A stretch of 64,000 nt of DNA from NCBI GenBank assembly GCA_002813895.1, contig CP024912.1:2635836-2699835 (forward strand). Direction: 5' to 3'. This stretch comes from Cyanobacterium sp. HL-69. GTDB taxonomy: Bacteria > Cyanobacteriota > Cyanobacteriia > Cyanobacteriales > Cyanobacteriaceae. Positions 38,898 to 49,582 of the stretch are shown piece after piece (within the stretch, counting starts at the first letter, position 1; each line of letters opens with the position of its first letter). The translations under genes were made by a program, and so were the position numbers. The notes under the pieces were generated by a model. It was not told the origin of the DNA, searched no databases, and saw nothing but the letters and a program-made list of their open reading frames with translations.

Positions 38898-41723
38898 TTA
38901 ATTGATTTTTTCAATTAATTTTCTGATTTGTGATAGTTGAAAGTTATTGACTAGGTAGATTAATTTTTTAGCTAAATTTTCAAAATTTTGAGGAATTTCT
39001 GAAATTAATTCTAAAACTAAATCATCATCTAAGTCAATTACGGCTTTATATAGTTTGTCTAACCAACTAGAAGGCATTTTTTCTAATTCTTCAATGGTTA
39101 GAGGTTCATGAAATTTTGATGATGGGGCGATGGTTTCTTGTTCATAAATATATTTAATACCGAGATGTTTTGCCATGACATCAAAGATAACAGACTCTCT
39201 GAATGGTTTTCTGACAAAATCGTCACATCCAGCGGACATAACGATCGCCTTTTCTTCTTCTAGTACACTGGCAGTAAGGGCGATAATAGCGGTGGGATTT
39301 CCCCCTACACTTTTAATATACTTGGTGGCTTCATAGCCGTCCATGACAGGCATTCGCATATCCATCCAAATCAGATGAGGTTTCCACTGCTGCCAAATTG
39401 CGATCGCCTCTTGACCATTAATAGCCTCTTTTAATTCAAATCCTAAAGGTTGTAATAATTTTACTAGCAAAAGTCGGTTTACAGGGCGATCGTCAACTAC
39501 TAAAATACGATATGAAGGTTGTTTGTTTTTTAAACCAATGACCCTTTTTGTATGATAAGTTTCTGATACTTCTACCTCATTAATATTAATAATTTTAGCG
39601 ACAGTATCAAAATTAAAAATAGTACCTTTTCCGAGGATACTTCTAAGATTAATATCTCCTCCCATCAGCTGAACAAATTTGCGACTGATAGAAAGTCCTA
39701 ACCCTGTACCTTCCTGACTATTTCTGCCCACCTCTGTTTGAATAAAGGCATCAAAAACCTTGCTAATATCCTTCTCCGCAATGCCTATTCCCGAATCTTC
39801 AATGGCAAAATCTATTCTAACATTAGGATAATCTTGATAATCTACATCATCATAAAACATAGACTGATTAACATGATTAGTATTAACTACTTTTACAGTG
39901 ATTTTTACTCCTCCTTCCTCTGTAAACTTAATGGCATTATTAATAATATTAATCAAAACTTGACGTAATTTAGTTTCATCCGTACGAATATATCGAGGTA
40001 CATTATCATCAATATTAAAAGTTAATTGTAGATTTTTTTCCTCTGCCTTTAAATGTAATAAATCGTCAACTTCATCAAGTAAATGATATAAGTCAATATT
40101 TTTAAGATTGAGCATCATTTTTCCAGCCTCAATCTTCGATAAATCCAAAACATTATTAATTAAATTTAAAAGATAATTACCACTACGATTAATAATACTA
40201 ATATTTTCTAATTGCTCAGAATCGAGACTTTTAGAGCGCATCATAATTTGAGAAAATCCCAAAATAGCATTCATGGGAGTACGTAATTCATGGCTCATAT
40301 TAGCAAGAAAAATACTTTTAGTTTTATTTGCCACCTCAGCCCTTTCCTTGGCTTGGGCTAACTCCAAATTATTCGCTTGTAATGTTTCCGTAGATTTTTC
40401 TAAACTATCGATTAATTGATTGTAACGAAAAGCAATGTGTCCTACCTCTGTAAAAGGTTCGATAGGTACTCTTAAACTCAGGTCTTGGGTTTGGGTTTGT
40501 TGATCTATGATATTCATAAGATCATAAACCTCTGTTTTTGCCTGATGCTCAGAAACATTTAACCCTGTAATTTCCTCCTCCACCGATACTCGAAGGGGAA
40601 AAAAACGATTAACCCCCGAAAGAATTAACCAACTGATTCCAAAAGCCCAGATAAAACATACCAGCGCCCCTAGTAGTTGTACTAAAAATTGATTAAAAAG
40701 AGATAACCCCGTATTTAATAATTCTGGTTTAGCAAAAAGTGCCACGGCTAAAATACCCCAAACCCCAGCAGCGCCATGGACAGCCACCGCATCCACTGCA
40801 TCGTCTATATAATGATATTCTATGAAATTTTTGACTATGACCATCAAAATACCTCCCACTCCACCAATGATTACCGCCTCAGAGGTGGATATGATATGAC
40901 AAGAGGCGGTGATGGACACCAAACCTGCGATCGCACCATTCATCAAGGATTCCACTTGGGGAATTTTTTCTCGATACCATGTAAAAATGCAACTACTAAT
41001 CATTCCAGCTACTCCCCCCATGAGGGTATTAACTAAAATTAGAGCGACTTGGTTATTAAAGACTAAGACACTGCCCCCATTAAAACCAAACCAAGCAATC
41101 CATAACAACATTACTCCCAACACCGAAAGAGGTAAATTGGCCCCATGGATTTTATTTTTCTTTCCATCAGAGTTAAAACGTCCTGTACGAGGCCCTATAA
41201 TCAATAAAGTTGCCAATCCTACCCATGCACCAACACCATGGACTACACTACAACCAGCAAAGTCGATATAACCTAATTTTCCTAACCATCCCATCATTGT
41301 GTCTAATTCAAGTCCATTCCAAACCCAATGACCAAAAAGAGGATAAATTAACCCTGAAACGAGGATGGCAATGATAATATAAGAGTCAAACCTGAGTCTC
41401 TCTGCCACGGCACCGGAAACGATGGTGGTGGCGGTACTACAAAACATGGCTTGAAAAAGGAAAAAAGCCCCTAATTCCATGTCCGTATCAACATTGAGAA
41501 AAAAGCCCTCTGTGCCTATCAATCCCAAGGAGGATGCCCCAAACATGATGGCATAGCCAAAACACCAAAAGAGGGCAACGGATATACCAAAATCAGCGAG
41601 GTTTTTGACGGCTACATTGATATTATTTTTTGAGCGAGTTAAACCCGATTCTAGGCACATAAATCCGGGTTGCATCAGAAAGACTAACCCAGCACATATC
41701 AACAGCCATTGTAAGTCTGTCAT
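38898..41723 (-). CDS. Ammonium transporter domain fused to hybrid histidine kinase
   Basis: A 941-residue fusion. Residues 1-380 are a full Amt domain of about 11 helices: no signal peptide, D154 in [11 protein letters not shown], and the twin histidines H162 and H316 of the pore. A linker (380-460) with a HAMP-like stretch and coiled coil follows. HisKA has H478 in [14 protein letters not shown]; the ATPase domain (585-710) has NNAIKF, DSGIGI and [10 protein letters not shown] receiver (738-860) has D744, D745, phosphoacceptor D788 and K839. The last 70 residues are helical and may be a degenerate phosphotransfer segment. Amt-kinase fusions act as ammonium sensors in some bacteria. The GGDEF response regulator gene follows directly. 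Confidence 0.95.
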   Translation of the reverse strand: MTDLQWLLICAGLVFLMQPGFMCLESGLTRSKNNINVAVKNLADFGISVALFWCFGYAIMFGASSLGLIGTEGFFLNVDTDMELGAFFLFQAMFCSTATTIVSGAVAERLRFDSYIIIAILVSGLIYPLFGHWVWNGLELDTMMGWLGKLGYIDFAGCSVVHGVGAWVGLATLLIIGPRTGRFNSDGKKNKIHGANLPLSVLGVMLLWIAWFGFNGGSVLVFNNQVALILVNTLMGGVAGMISSCIFTWYREKIPQVESLMNGAIAGLVSITASCHIISTSEAVIIGGVGGILMVIVKNFIEYHYIDDAVDAVAVHGAAGVWGILAVALFAKPELLNTGLSLFNQFLVQLLGALVCFIWAFGISWLILSGVNRFFPLRVSVEEEITGLNVSEHQAKTEVYDLMNIIDQQTQTQDLSLRVPIEPFTEVGHIAFRYNQLIDSLEKSTETLQANNLELAQAKERAEVANKTKSIFLANMSHELRTPMNAILGFSQIMMRSKSLDSEQLENISIINRSGNYLLNLINNVLDLSKIEAGKMMLNLKNIDLYHLLDEVDDLLHLKAEEKNLQLTFNIDDNVPRYIRTDETKLRQVLINIINNAIKFTEEGGVKITVKVVNTNHVNQSMFYDDVDYQDYPNVRIDFAIEDSGIGIAEKDISKVFDAFIQTEVGRNSQEGTGLGLSISRKFVQLMGGDINLRSILGKGTIFNFDTVAKIININEVEVSETYHTKRVIGLKNKQPSYRILVVDDRPVNRLLLVKLLQPLGFELKEAINGQEAIAIWQQWKPHLIWMDMRMPVMDGYEATKYIKSVGGNPTAIIALTASVLEEEKAIVMSAGCDDFVRKPFRESVIFDVMAKHLGIKYIYEQETIAPSSKFHEPLTIEELEKMPSSWLDKLYKAVIDLDDDLVLELISEIPQNFENLAKKLIYLVNNFQLSQIRKLIEKIN

Positions 41724-41908
41724 GGGGCGATTAAGTTAAAAGATAAAACCATTATAAGATGCCCTGAATAAAACGAAAATTACAGATGTGGTAATAAATT
41801 AATTGACATCCAATGAATCCCAATAATCCCTAACACCTAGTCCTTGAGAAAAGGGCAAAAAATGATAAGATTAGATCTGCTATAGCTAGAATTAATAAAG
41901 GAAAATAA

Positions 41909-42892
41909 ATGGCAGAAACTTTGATGTTTAACGCTTTGCGTGAAGCTATTGACGAAGAAATGGCAAGAGACGAAAGCGTATTTGTCCTCGGAGAAGACGT
42001 AGGAATTTATGGTGGATCGTACAAAGTTACCAAAGGATTATACGAAAAATACGGTGAATTTAGAGTATTAGACACCCCCATCGCCGAAAACAGTTTTACT
42101 GGGATGGCTGTAGGTGCTGCCATGACAGGGTTACGCCCCGTTATTGAGGGTATGAACATGGGCTTTTTGCTCCTTGCTTTTAACCAAATTTCTAACAATG
42201 CAGGGATGATGCGCTACACCTCTGGAGGAAATTTCAAAATTCCTACGGTCATCAGAGGGCCTGGGGGTGTGGGTAGACAACTGGGGGCTGAACACTCCCA
42301 AAGACTAGAAGCCTATTTCCAAGCAGTACCTGGTTTAAAAATCGTTGCTTGTTCTACTGCGTATAATGCCAAAGGATTATTAAAATCAGCTATTAGAGAC
42401 GATAACCCCGTTCTATTTTTTGAACACGTTTTATTATATAACCATAAAGAAAATCTCCCCGAACACGAATACACTCTACCTTTAGATAAAGCAGAAGTTG
42501 TCCGTAAAGGAAAAGATGTTACTATTTTGACCTATTCGAGAATGAGACACCATTGCACCCAAGCTCTCAAACAGTTGGAAAAGGAAGGTTACGATCCAGA
42601 AATTATCGATTTAATTTCTCTCAAACCCCTGGATATGGAAACCATTGGGGAGTCTATTCGTAAAACCCACAAGGTTATTATTGTGGAGGAATGTATGAAA
42701 AGTGGTGGTATTGGGGCAGAGTTGACCGCATCGATAAATGATCAACTGTTTGATGAGTTGGATGCGCCTGTGGTGCGTTTGGCTTCCCAGGATATTCCTA
42801 CCCCCTATAATGGAACTTTAGAAAGATTAACCATTGTTCAACCTAATCAAATTGTAGAAGCGGTTCAAAAAATCATGAATGGTCAAATTTAA
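41909..42892 (+). CDS. pdhB: Pyruvate dehydrogenase E1 component, beta subunit
   Basis: With the alpha subunit, decarboxylates pyruvate using thiamine diphosphate, supplying acetyl-CoA for fatty acid synthesis. The N-terminal domain shows [16 protein letters not shown] and the Glu in [19 protein letters not shown] that activates the cofactor; the C-terminal transketolase-type domain has VTILTYSRM and [14 protein letters not shown]. Length 327 is normal. The pdhA gene is not adjacent, as is usual in cyanobacteria. secD follows 152 bp later. Confidence 0.96.
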   Translation: MAETLMFNALREAIDEEMARDESVFVLGEDVGIYGGSYKVTKGLYEKYGEFRVLDTPIAENSFTGMAVGAAMTGLRPVIEGMNMGFLLLAFNQISNNAGMMRYTSGGNFKIPTVIRGPGGVGRQLGAEHSQRLEAYFQAVPGLKIVACSTAYNAKGLLKSAIRDDNPVLFFEHVLLYNHKENLPEHEYTLPLDKAEVVRKGKDVTILTYSRMRHHCTQALKQLEKEGYDPEIIDLISLKPLDMETIGESIRKTHKVIIVEECMKSGGIGAELTASINDQLFDELDAPVVRLASQDIPTPYNGTLERLTIVQPNQIVEAVQKIMNGQI

Positions 42893-42980
42893 AACTCTTA
42901 TTTTCTATTCATGAAGATTAGGTTTAATAATTAGGAATCAGGGACGAGGCATTAGTTAATTTATGGGATTTATTCCCGTT

Positions 42981-43004
42981 GCCTATTCCCCATTCCCCAT
43001 TCTC
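42981..43004. repeat. Dispersed CCCATTCCCC repeat
   Basis: The stretch GCCTATTCCCCATTCCCCAT and following bases between pdhB and secD belongs to a low-complexity family also seen at 33481, 60162 and 62611. Such tracts are common between cyanobacterial genes and have no known function. Confidence 0.6.
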
Positions 43005-43044
43005 AAGGATTAGCATTTAAAAAAACTTTTATTTTAATTTTATT

Positions 43045-44463
43045 GTGGAAAGACAAAGAGCTTTTATCATATTAATTATAGTCATGGTGGTAACGGCGAT
43101 CGTCACCCTTGTAAATTTACCCCTACAGTTGGGATTAGATTTAAGGGGAGGCTCTCAGCTAACCATTCAACTACAGACCACTGATGAAGTACCAGAAATT
43201 ACAGAAGATCGTCTCGAAGCCGTTAGACAAGTAATTGATAGACGGGTTAACGGATTAGGCGTTTCTGAAGCCGTGGTACAGAGTGTGGGAGAAGACCGTA
43301 TTTTGGTACAACTGCCGGGGGTTGATAACCCTGAACAGGCAGAAAGAGTCCTCGGAGGTACTGCCCAGCTTGACTTTAGAACCCAAACTGATGATCCTCA
43401 AATACAGGCTCAAATTAACGTTCGTCAACAGGAATTACAACAACTTCTCGTTACTTTTCAGGAAATAGAAGATCCCGAGGAAAGGGAAAATCAGTTGAGT
43501 GTGATTGAGGAAAAACAAGAAGAACTTCGCACCCTTTCTGAAAATTTGTATGTTAGAAGTGAATTAAATGGAGAAAAATTACGCCGTGCTAGTTATCAGC
43601 CCACCCAACAACCGAACGTGTGGGAGGTGGTTTTAGAGTTTGATAATGAAGGGGGACAGTTGTTTGCAGAGTTAACCAAAGATATTGCTGGTACGGGTAG
43701 AACATTGGGAATTTTCCTTGATGGAGAGTTAATCAGCGCCCCTAGTGTCAGTGCGGAGTATGCTAGTACGGGTATTATGGGCGGTAGAGCGAGTATTTCT
43801 GGGGGTAGTCCTGGATTTACCCTTGATGGGGCTAAGGAGTTGGCTTTGCAACTGGAGGGAGGAGCTTTACCTGTGCCTGTGGAAATTGTGGAGAATCGCA
43901 TTGTGGGTGCGACTTTGGGCCAAGATAGTATTCGCCGTAGTGTAATCGCTGCTTTGGCTGGGTTGGGGTTAGTTTTGGTGTATATGGCGGTTTATTATCG
44001 TCTACCGGGGATATTAGCGGATTTTGCGCTGATGATTTATGGTTTATTAACCCTCGCTTGTTTTTCCCTTGCGGGAGTAACTCTTACTTTACCAGGAATT
44101 GCGGGTTTTATCCTTAGCATTGGGATGGCGGTAGATGCTAATGTACTGATTTTTGAACGTACCCGAGAGGAGTTGAGGGCTGGTAAGACTTTATATCGCG
44201 CTGTAGAGTCGGGTTTTTCTAGGGCTTTTTCTAGTATTTTGGATAGTAATGTAACTACCCTCATCGCCTGTGCTGCTCTTTTTTGGCTCGGTGCTGGTTT
44301 AGTGCGAGGTTTTGCTCTTACCCTCGCCATTGGGGTGGTGGTAAGTATGTTTACGGCGCTTACTTGTAGTCGTACTTTCTTGTTAATTGCTGTGTTGGGA
44401 TTTCCTTCTGTGCGTCAAAAACCTCAACTATTCTGTCCTGATTTGAAAACTAAAAATCCTTAA
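43045..44463 (+). CDS. secD: Protein translocase subunit SecD
   Basis: An accessory subunit of the Sec translocon that uses the proton gradient to pull proteins across the membrane. One N-terminal helix, the LDLRGGSQLTIQL motif at residues 30-42, a large periplasmic or lumenal P1 region containing coiled coil, then five helices from about 300 with AMAVDANVLIFERTREELRAG. Length 472 fits cyanobacterial SecD. The start is GTG at 43045. secF follows after 90 bp. Confidence 0.95.
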   Translation: MERQRAFIILIIVMVVTAIVTLVNLPLQLGLDLRGGSQLTIQLQTTDEVPEITEDRLEAVRQVIDRRVNGLGVSEAVVQSVGEDRILVQLPGVDNPEQAERVLGGTAQLDFRTQTDDPQIQAQINVRQQELQQLLVTFQEIEDPEERENQLSVIEEKQEELRTLSENLYVRSELNGEKLRRASYQPTQQPNVWEVVLEFDNEGGQLFAELTKDIAGTGRTLGIFLDGELISAPSVSAEYASTGIMGGRASISGGSPGFTLDGAKELALQLEGGALPVPVEIVENRIVGATLGQDSIRRSVIAALAGLGLVLVYMAVYYRLPGILADFALMIYGLLTLACFSLAGVTLTLPGIAGFILSIGMAVDANVLIFERTREELRAGKTLYRAVESGFSRAFSSILDSNVTTLIACAALFWLGAGLVRGFALTLAIGVVVSMFTALTCSRTFLLIAVLGFPSVRQKPQLFCPDLKTKNP

Positions 44464-44553
44464 GAAAAAAGCTTTCCAAGCCGCCCTTAAAAGGGAGAGG
44501 TAATAGTTAAAACATTATCAATTATCAACTATCAATTATTAATTATTTATCAA

Positions 44554-45504
44554 ATGATTCAGTTTAATGTTGTCAAATGGGAGAAGATATGGTGGAGTAT
44601 CTCTGCTATTTTGTGTATCCTCAGTGTGGTGGCGATGGTGGTTTCCTATACGACTATTGGTACTCCTTTACGTCCTAGTATCGACTTTGTAGGGGGTACT
44701 AGATTACAGTTGGAGTTGGACTGTAGTGTGGAAGGTAATTGCGATCGCCCTTTAACCACCAACCAAGTCAGAGAAGTATTAGAAGGTCAAAATTTAGCCA
44801 ATAGTAGTGTCCAAATAGTAGGAGATGAGCAAAGAAGTTTATCCATTCGTACCCAAACCCTCGATGTAGAGGCAAGAACCAGATTAGCAGAAGCTCTAAC
44901 CCAAGAAATAGGGGCTTTTGACCCAGAAAGTCAACAAATCGACACCGTAGGACCTAGCATAGGACAGGAGTTGTTTACCTCTGGGATTTTGGCTCTTTTG
45001 GTGTCCTTTTTTGGTATTGTGGTATACCTAAGTATTAGGTTTAAAACTGACTATGCTTTTTTTGCCGTTCTTGCCCTTCTCCATGATGCTTTAATCGCCC
45101 TTGGTTTCTTTGCCGTCCTAGGTTTAACCATAGGTGTGGAAGTTGACACCCTCTTTTTGGTGGCAATATTAACCATTATCGGTTTTTCTGTTAATGACAC
45201 TGTGGTAATCTACGATCGCATCAGGGAAATCAGCAAAGATGAACACATCGACGCAGAAACCATGAACGAAACCATCGTCATTGCTGTTAATCAAACCCTC
45301 ACTCGTTCTATCAATACCAGTTTAACTACGGTTTTACCCTTAGTTGCCATTTTCCTTTTTGGTGGAGAAACTCTCAAATATTTCGCCCTAGCTTTAATTG
45401 TCGGTTTCTTAGCAGGCTCTTATTCTAGTATTTTTGTGGCTAGTACCCTTTTGGGATGGTGGCGTAAAACCATTAATAAAAACAAGTCCGTAGCTGTGAG
45501 TTAA
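44554..45504 (+). CDS. secF: Protein translocase subunit SecF
   Basis: Partner of SecD in protein export. N-terminal helix, [12 protein letters not shown] at about residues 46-57, a P1 region with two cysteines ([11 protein letters not shown]), and five C-terminal helices with [16 protein letters not shown], the conserved helix 4 motif. Length 316 is normal. In an operon with secD; the 90-bp gap holds CCCTTAAAAGGG and AATTATCAATTATC repeats. Confidence 0.95.
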   Translation: MIQFNVVKWEKIWWSISAILCILSVVAMVVSYTTIGTPLRPSIDFVGGTRLQLELDCSVEGNCDRPLTTNQVREVLEGQNLANSSVQIVGDEQRSLSIRTQTLDVEARTRLAEALTQEIGAFDPESQQIDTVGPSIGQELFTSGILALLVSFFGIVVYLSIRFKTDYAFFAVLALLHDALIALGFFAVLGLTIGVEVDTLFLVAILTIIGFSVNDTVVIYDRIREISKDEHIDAETMNETIVIAVNQTLTRSINTSLTTVLPLVAIFLFGGETLKYFALALIVGFLAGSYSSIFVASTLLGWWRKTINKNKSVAVS

Positions 45505-45513
45505 AAAAGTACA

Positions 45514-45533
45514 GGGTGAGCAATGCCCACCCT
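45514..45533. repeat. REP-like palindrome, copy 3
   Basis: GGGTGAGCAATGCCCACCCT lies 10 bp after the secF stop and before the convergent end of the sulfate/bicarbonate transporter gene. It resembles copies at 27234 and 32024 and may form a bidirectional transcript end. Confidence 0.6.
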
Positions 45534-45582
45534 CAAATCATTTCTCTAACAAGGGAAAAACTAAAATGTGTCCAATAAAAAT

Positions 45583-47283
45583 CTAACTATCTACGGCTAC
45601 TTGTTCGGTAGAAGGATCAAGACTTTGTTTTGCCCTGACAATGTTTAACCCTTCTTGTAAGGCCGTCAGGCGATCGCCCATCCAATGGTGTCCAGGAATT
45701 AATCCTGCAATACCAAGTTTTTCGAGACGACGTTTCACCTTCCCTGTAGCCCCCACCACAATAACTTCACGACCTAAATCGATAGCTTCATGGATAGCAT
45801 TTTCAATGGCAAGGGAAGAAGTTACCCCCAACACAGGCACTTCACTTAAATCCACCAAAAATACATCATAATTATCAATGGCACTGTGTTCCCGTGCGAT
45901 CGCCTTTGCCACCCCAAAAATCATTGGGCCACTAAGATGGAAAAGTAACAAACGATTATCCGCCAAATCAAGAATTTGTTTCTCCTCATCACTCAACAGA
46001 ATTTGATCATCATCATCCGTAATAGTTTTAACCGCCGTAGATTGTAACTCCGATAACTTCTCAATGGTCAAGATATTAGCAATAAATACCCCCACAGCCA
46101 CCGCAATCATCAAATCTACAAACACCGTTAACAACACCACCACATAGACAATTCCTGCCGCTTTCCAAGAAATTTTGTGAACCCGTTTGAGAAAACCAGA
46201 ATCAATAACGCTAATACCTACCTTCAACACAATGCCCGCCAACACAGCTAAAGGAATATCAGCGGTTAAGGGCGCTGCCCAGATAGCAATAATGAATAAA
46301 ACCCCTGCCCTTACCACACTCGCTAAAGTCGAACGTGCACCTGCCTGAATTGCTACCACACTAGGGGTTGTAGCCCCAGAACCAGCAATACCCCCACAAA
46401 CACCAGTGATGATATTCGCCAGTCCTTGACCAATTAATTCTTTATTCGATTTATGCTCACCACGGGTTAAACTATCACACACCAAACAGGTTAATAAACA
46501 GTCAATACAACCCACCGTTGCCAAGACAATGGCATTGACAAACATAAGTCGTAAATTTTCCATATTCCAAGTAGGCATTTGTAACTTGGGTAAACCAGGG
46601 GTAATTTCACCGATGGTACTGATGGTGCGAATATCATAGTCTCTCAAAAGGAAAACAGTGATTAATGTACCAATCAACAAAGCCGTTAACTGAGGAGGTA
46701 CAATAGCTTTCCATTTGCGAGGATAGAAAAATAAAATGGCGAGGGTAATTAAACCCAGTGCCAACTCTTGAGGATTAATATTTGTGATTAATTCAGGAAG
46801 ATTCCTAATAACTCCAATCACCCCTCCTGCCGGGGTTTCTTGACCCAAGAATGGGGCAATTTGTAAGAAAATGAGAATGACCCCGATACCTGTCATGAAA
46901 CCTGAGATGACGTTGTAGGGAAGCATGGTGATATATTTTCCCAGTTTCAAGACTCCAAAAAGAATCTGGAAAACTCCTGCCATCATAATGACAGTGAAGC
47001 CCATGGCTAAACCTGTTTCTGGATTGCGCGCGATCAATTCAGCCATCACCGCTGTGACGATAACTGTCATTGGACCAGTAGGTTCAGAAATTAGGCTTGG
47101 TGTACCCCCAAACAAGGAAGCAAAAAACCCCACAAGGATAGCTCCCCAAATTCCAGCTGAAGCCCCAGCACCAGAAGCAATCCCGAAGGCTAATGCCATG
47201 GGTAATGCCACCACTGCTGCGGTTAAACCTCCAAAAATATCCCCTTTGAGGTTATCAAATTTGATTGGATTGATTACTTGCAT
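45583..47283 (-). CDS. bicA: SulP-family bicarbonate transporter, BicA-like
   Basis: A 566-residue SLC26/SulP transporter with about 12-14 helices and a C-terminal STAS domain (about 430-550, LLFHLSGPMIFGVAKA and VFLVDLSEVPVLGV). The N-terminal stretch GDIFGGLTAAVVALPMALAFG and SEPTGPMTV are very close to BicA, the Na+-dependent HCO3- transporter of the carbon-concentrating mechanism. A sulfate permease role cannot be excluded by sequence alone. Convergent with secF; the 656-bp region upstream is unusually long. Confidence 0.8.
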   Translation of the reverse strand: MQVINPIKFDNLKGDIFGGLTAAVVALPMALAFGIASGAGASAGIWGAILVGFFASLFGGTPSLISEPTGPMTVIVTAVMAELIARNPETGLAMGFTVIMMAGVFQILFGVLKLGKYITMLPYNVISGFMTGIGVILIFLQIAPFLGQETPAGGVIGVIRNLPELITNINPQELALGLITLAILFFYPRKWKAIVPPQLTALLIGTLITVFLLRDYDIRTISTIGEITPGLPKLQMPTWNMENLRLMFVNAIVLATVGCIDCLLTCLVCDSLTRGEHKSNKELIGQGLANIITGVCGGIAGSGATTPSVVAIQAGARSTLASVVRAGVLFIIAIWAAPLTADIPLAVLAGIVLKVGISVIDSGFLKRVHKISWKAAGIVYVVVLLTVFVDLMIAVAVGVFIANILTIEKLSELQSTAVKTITDDDDQILLSDEEKQILDLADNRLLLFHLSGPMIFGVAKAIAREHSAIDNYDVFLVDLSEVPVLGVTSSLAIENAIHEAIDLGREVIVVGATGKVKRRLEKLGIAGLIPGHHWMGDRLTALQEGLNIVRAKQSLDPSTEQVAVDS

Positions 47284-47939
47284 AGTAGTTATTTTTTTTG
47301 GCGAAAATGATTATTTAGTTTGTTGTGTTTTTTGTTTTCATAGGATTCTTAAGTAGGTTGGCAAAATTAATTTTAAACTCTTATGAACAAGGGGTTTAAA
47401 CCCCTTGCCTAAATCGATTTAATTATGCCTACTTACTTATGATTATTTGTGAGAAAATTATCACCAATAATTTAGAGGTAATAAATTTTTACCTTTTGCT
47501 AAGTAATTGATTTTTAAATAGTTCACAAATTGATTGAGAATTCTATAGAACTTTTTAAGTTGAATAAGTATAAAAAAGTTTTTTAAGCAAGAACTAATAT
47601 ATTTTATTAATGGCAAAAAACAAGAGAATAACGGTTATAAACACTATCATAAATAGCGAACTATTGTTTTAGTCATTAACTAATTATGTAATTGTTACGG
47701 TATCAAATCTTTTGTAATAAAAGAATTAACAATAACTCTCTTAAAATATTAGAGATGATATAAGTTAAATTTTTGTTAAGAAAATATTTCTTTTTATCGC
47801 TATAGTGCGATAGTTTGGATTGTGCGATGATGCCAAACCCGTGACTATTTAACCTAATTTACAGTAAGAATTGATCAAATTATACCGAATCACGAGGGAA
47901 TATGGTTCATGGTGCGAGTTTTAATCTATTTTGTGTAAC
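47284..47939. other. Upstream region of bicA (656 bp)
   Basis: AT-rich spacer between the bicA start and the glycerate kinase stop. It contains the MITE-like repeat at 47351-47434. The rest (47435-47939) is AT-rich with small dyads such as ATCGCTATAGTGCGAT near 47800. No gene or RNA can be supported; bicA promoter and operator sites probably lie next to 47284. Confidence 0.4.
47351..47434 (+). repeat. MITE-like element, copy 1
   Basis: An 84-bp element with short inverted ends (AAGTAGG and CCTACTT) and the perfect palindrome AAGGGGTTTAAACCCCTT at 47389-47406. A close copy lies in inverted orientation at 50544-50643, sharing TTATGAACAAGGGG and CTAAATCGATTTAATTATGC. No coding capacity. It could be a non-autonomous transposon or a structured RNA. 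Confidence 0.7.
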
Positions 47940-48842
47940 CTAGTTATTATTTATCATATAATCTGCACAAAAATGATTTTGATCAATTTTTATTACCAGT
48001 GATTTGCTTACAGATAAGGTATTGATGAATAATTCTGGGTGCAGGGCTTTCCAAAAATACTCGACAAATTCTTTGATTTCTTGATTACTCATTCCTGTTT
48101 TTCCTTGGGCTTTCATTTTTTGTTCGGCTTCTTGGCGCCAAGGCAAACTGTAGTGATAATCAATGGGGTTTAGGATTATTTGATAGTCTATTAATTCCCA
48201 AAGAGGTAAATATTCTTTTAGTCTTTGGTTACAGTCTTTGGCAAATTGTTTGTCGGCTTCGGTGATGATAGGATGGGGAGGGTTATTAAATTTGTCTTCT
48301 GGAATGGGCTTTACTCCTACAAACCATCCTTCAAACAAAATTATATCCACTTTATTGGTTGTTTTATCAGATTTTAAATCACGAAGTGGTATCTGATCGC
48401 CCTTACCCCCATGTAAGGATTTATCAAAACGAGGAATAACCACGGGGCGACATTGCAATAGAGATTGTAGGACTCTTAAAGCTAAGGATACATCATGGGT
48501 GAGGGGAGGGCCACGCCAAATTAAACGGGGGTCAGATTTTGCTAACTCTTTTCTTTCTTCATAGGTTTTATAAAAGTCATCCAAAGAAATAGTTTCACTG
48601 TTAATATTTAACTGGGTTAATAAATACTTTAAAATTTTAGTTAGAGTCGTTTTTCCTGTACTTTGTCCTCCTAAAATTCCCACTAATAATGGTTGAGATT
48701 TTTCTTTAAATTGATTTGCCAAGTGGATAGTAAGAGGCATCCATAAATTATTATATAACTTGCTTACTTCTTGGTCATTTTTAAAGTCTAAATCATCACA
48801 TATTAGTTTAATGTTTTCTTTTATAATCAGATCATTATTCAT
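47940..48842 (-). CDS. D-glycerate 3-kinase
   Basis: Phosphorylates glycerate to 3-phosphoglycerate, the last step of photorespiration. The 300-residue protein is of the plant/cyanobacterial GLYK type (P-loop kinase related to uridine and phosphoribulokinases). The P-loop is GILGGQSTGKTTL at about 57-69; SLDDFYKTYEER, RGPPLTHDVS, PRFDKSLHGG and ILFEGWFVG follow. It begins 6 bp after the comF-like gene and is the last in a three-gene minus-strand operon. Confidence 0.88.
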   Translation of the reverse strand: MNNDLIIKENIKLICDDLDFKNDQEVSKLYNNLWMPLTIHLANQFKEKSQPLLVGILGGQSTGKTTLTKILKYLLTQLNINSETISLDDFYKTYEERKELAKSDPRLIWRGPPLTHDVSLALRVLQSLLQCRPVVIPRFDKSLHGGKGDQIPLRDLKSDKTTNKVDIILFEGWFVGVKPIPEDKFNNPPHPIITEADKQFAKDCNQRLKEYLPLWELIDYQIILNPIDYHYSLPWRQEAEQKMKAQGKTGMSNQEIKEFVEYFWKALHPELFINTLSVSKSLVIKIDQNHFCADYMINNN

Positions 48843-48848
48843 GATTAG

Positions 48849-49514
48849 TTATTCATTATTTTTAAAACTAGATGCGATCGCAATTACCCCTAAAACATCA
48901 ATTTTTAGAGCCTTTAAAACTTTAACTGCTTCCTGTACCGTTGCTCCTGTAGTATAAATATCGTCTAAAACTATAACAGAGTGTTGACGATTAAACCGAG
49001 AATAATCTTTCCCAATGGTAAAGGCTTGAGTAATATTATTTTGTCTTTCCAGAGGATTTAAGCCAAACATAGCATCAGTATTTTTTATCCTTGCTAATAA
49101 ATGGGGAAGATAATTATAACTTGTTATTTCACAGAAAGATTTAGCCACTAATTCTGCCTGATTAAAGCCTCTTTCTTTTAACTTTTTTTGATGCAGAGGT
49201 ATAGGTGCGATCGTGATTTTTTGACCTTTTTTTAACAAATTTTGAGTAATCCATTCCTTCGCCAGTAACTGCCCAAAAACTTCTCCCAATTTTGTTTGAT
49301 TTTCATATTTAAAAGTAAAAATAGCTCTTTTTATATAGTTTTCATATCTAGCCCAAATAAACAAAAGATATTTTTTATTCTTCTGAATTACTGGATTAGC
49401 TACTCTACAAGTAATTAACTGATTATGGCAATATTCACAAATGATACTATTACTTTTTCGCTCACACAATGCACAACTAGATTTAAATAAAAACGAAGAA
49501 AGAATATCTATCAT
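48849..49514 (-). CDS. ComF-family phosphoribosyltransferase-like protein
   Basis: A protein of the ComF/GntX family, linked to DNA uptake in competent bacteria. The N terminus has a zinc-ribbon-like pattern (SCALCERKSNSIICEYC); the C terminus is a type I PRTase fold with the PRPP loop VIVLDDIYTTGATV. I start at the ATG at 49514 (221 residues, MIDILSSFLF); a GTG at 49568 would add 18 unusual residues. The second gene of a three-gene operon; ends 6 bp before the glycerate kinase start. Confidence 0.82.
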   Translation of the reverse strand: MIDILSSFLFKSSCALCERKSNSIICEYCHNQLITCRVANPVIQKNKKYLLFIWARYENYIKRAIFTFKYENQTKLGEVFGQLLAKEWITQNLLKKGQKITIAPIPLHQKKLKERGFNQAELVAKSFCEITSYNYLPHLLARIKNTDAMFGLNPLERQNNITQAFTIGKDYSRFNRQHSVIVLDDIYTTGATVQEAVKVLKALKIDVLGVIAIASSFKNNE

Positions 49515-49582
49515 AATAATTAATACAAAATATTTAACATTCGTTATTTTTTTATAATACGTTACCACAAAAATAATAAAAC

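Noticed and set aside
38898-41723. Plain ammonium transporter with a separate kinase
   Set aside because: The frame is continuous through Amt, linker, HisKA, ATPase and receiver with no stop or internal start that would suggest two genes.
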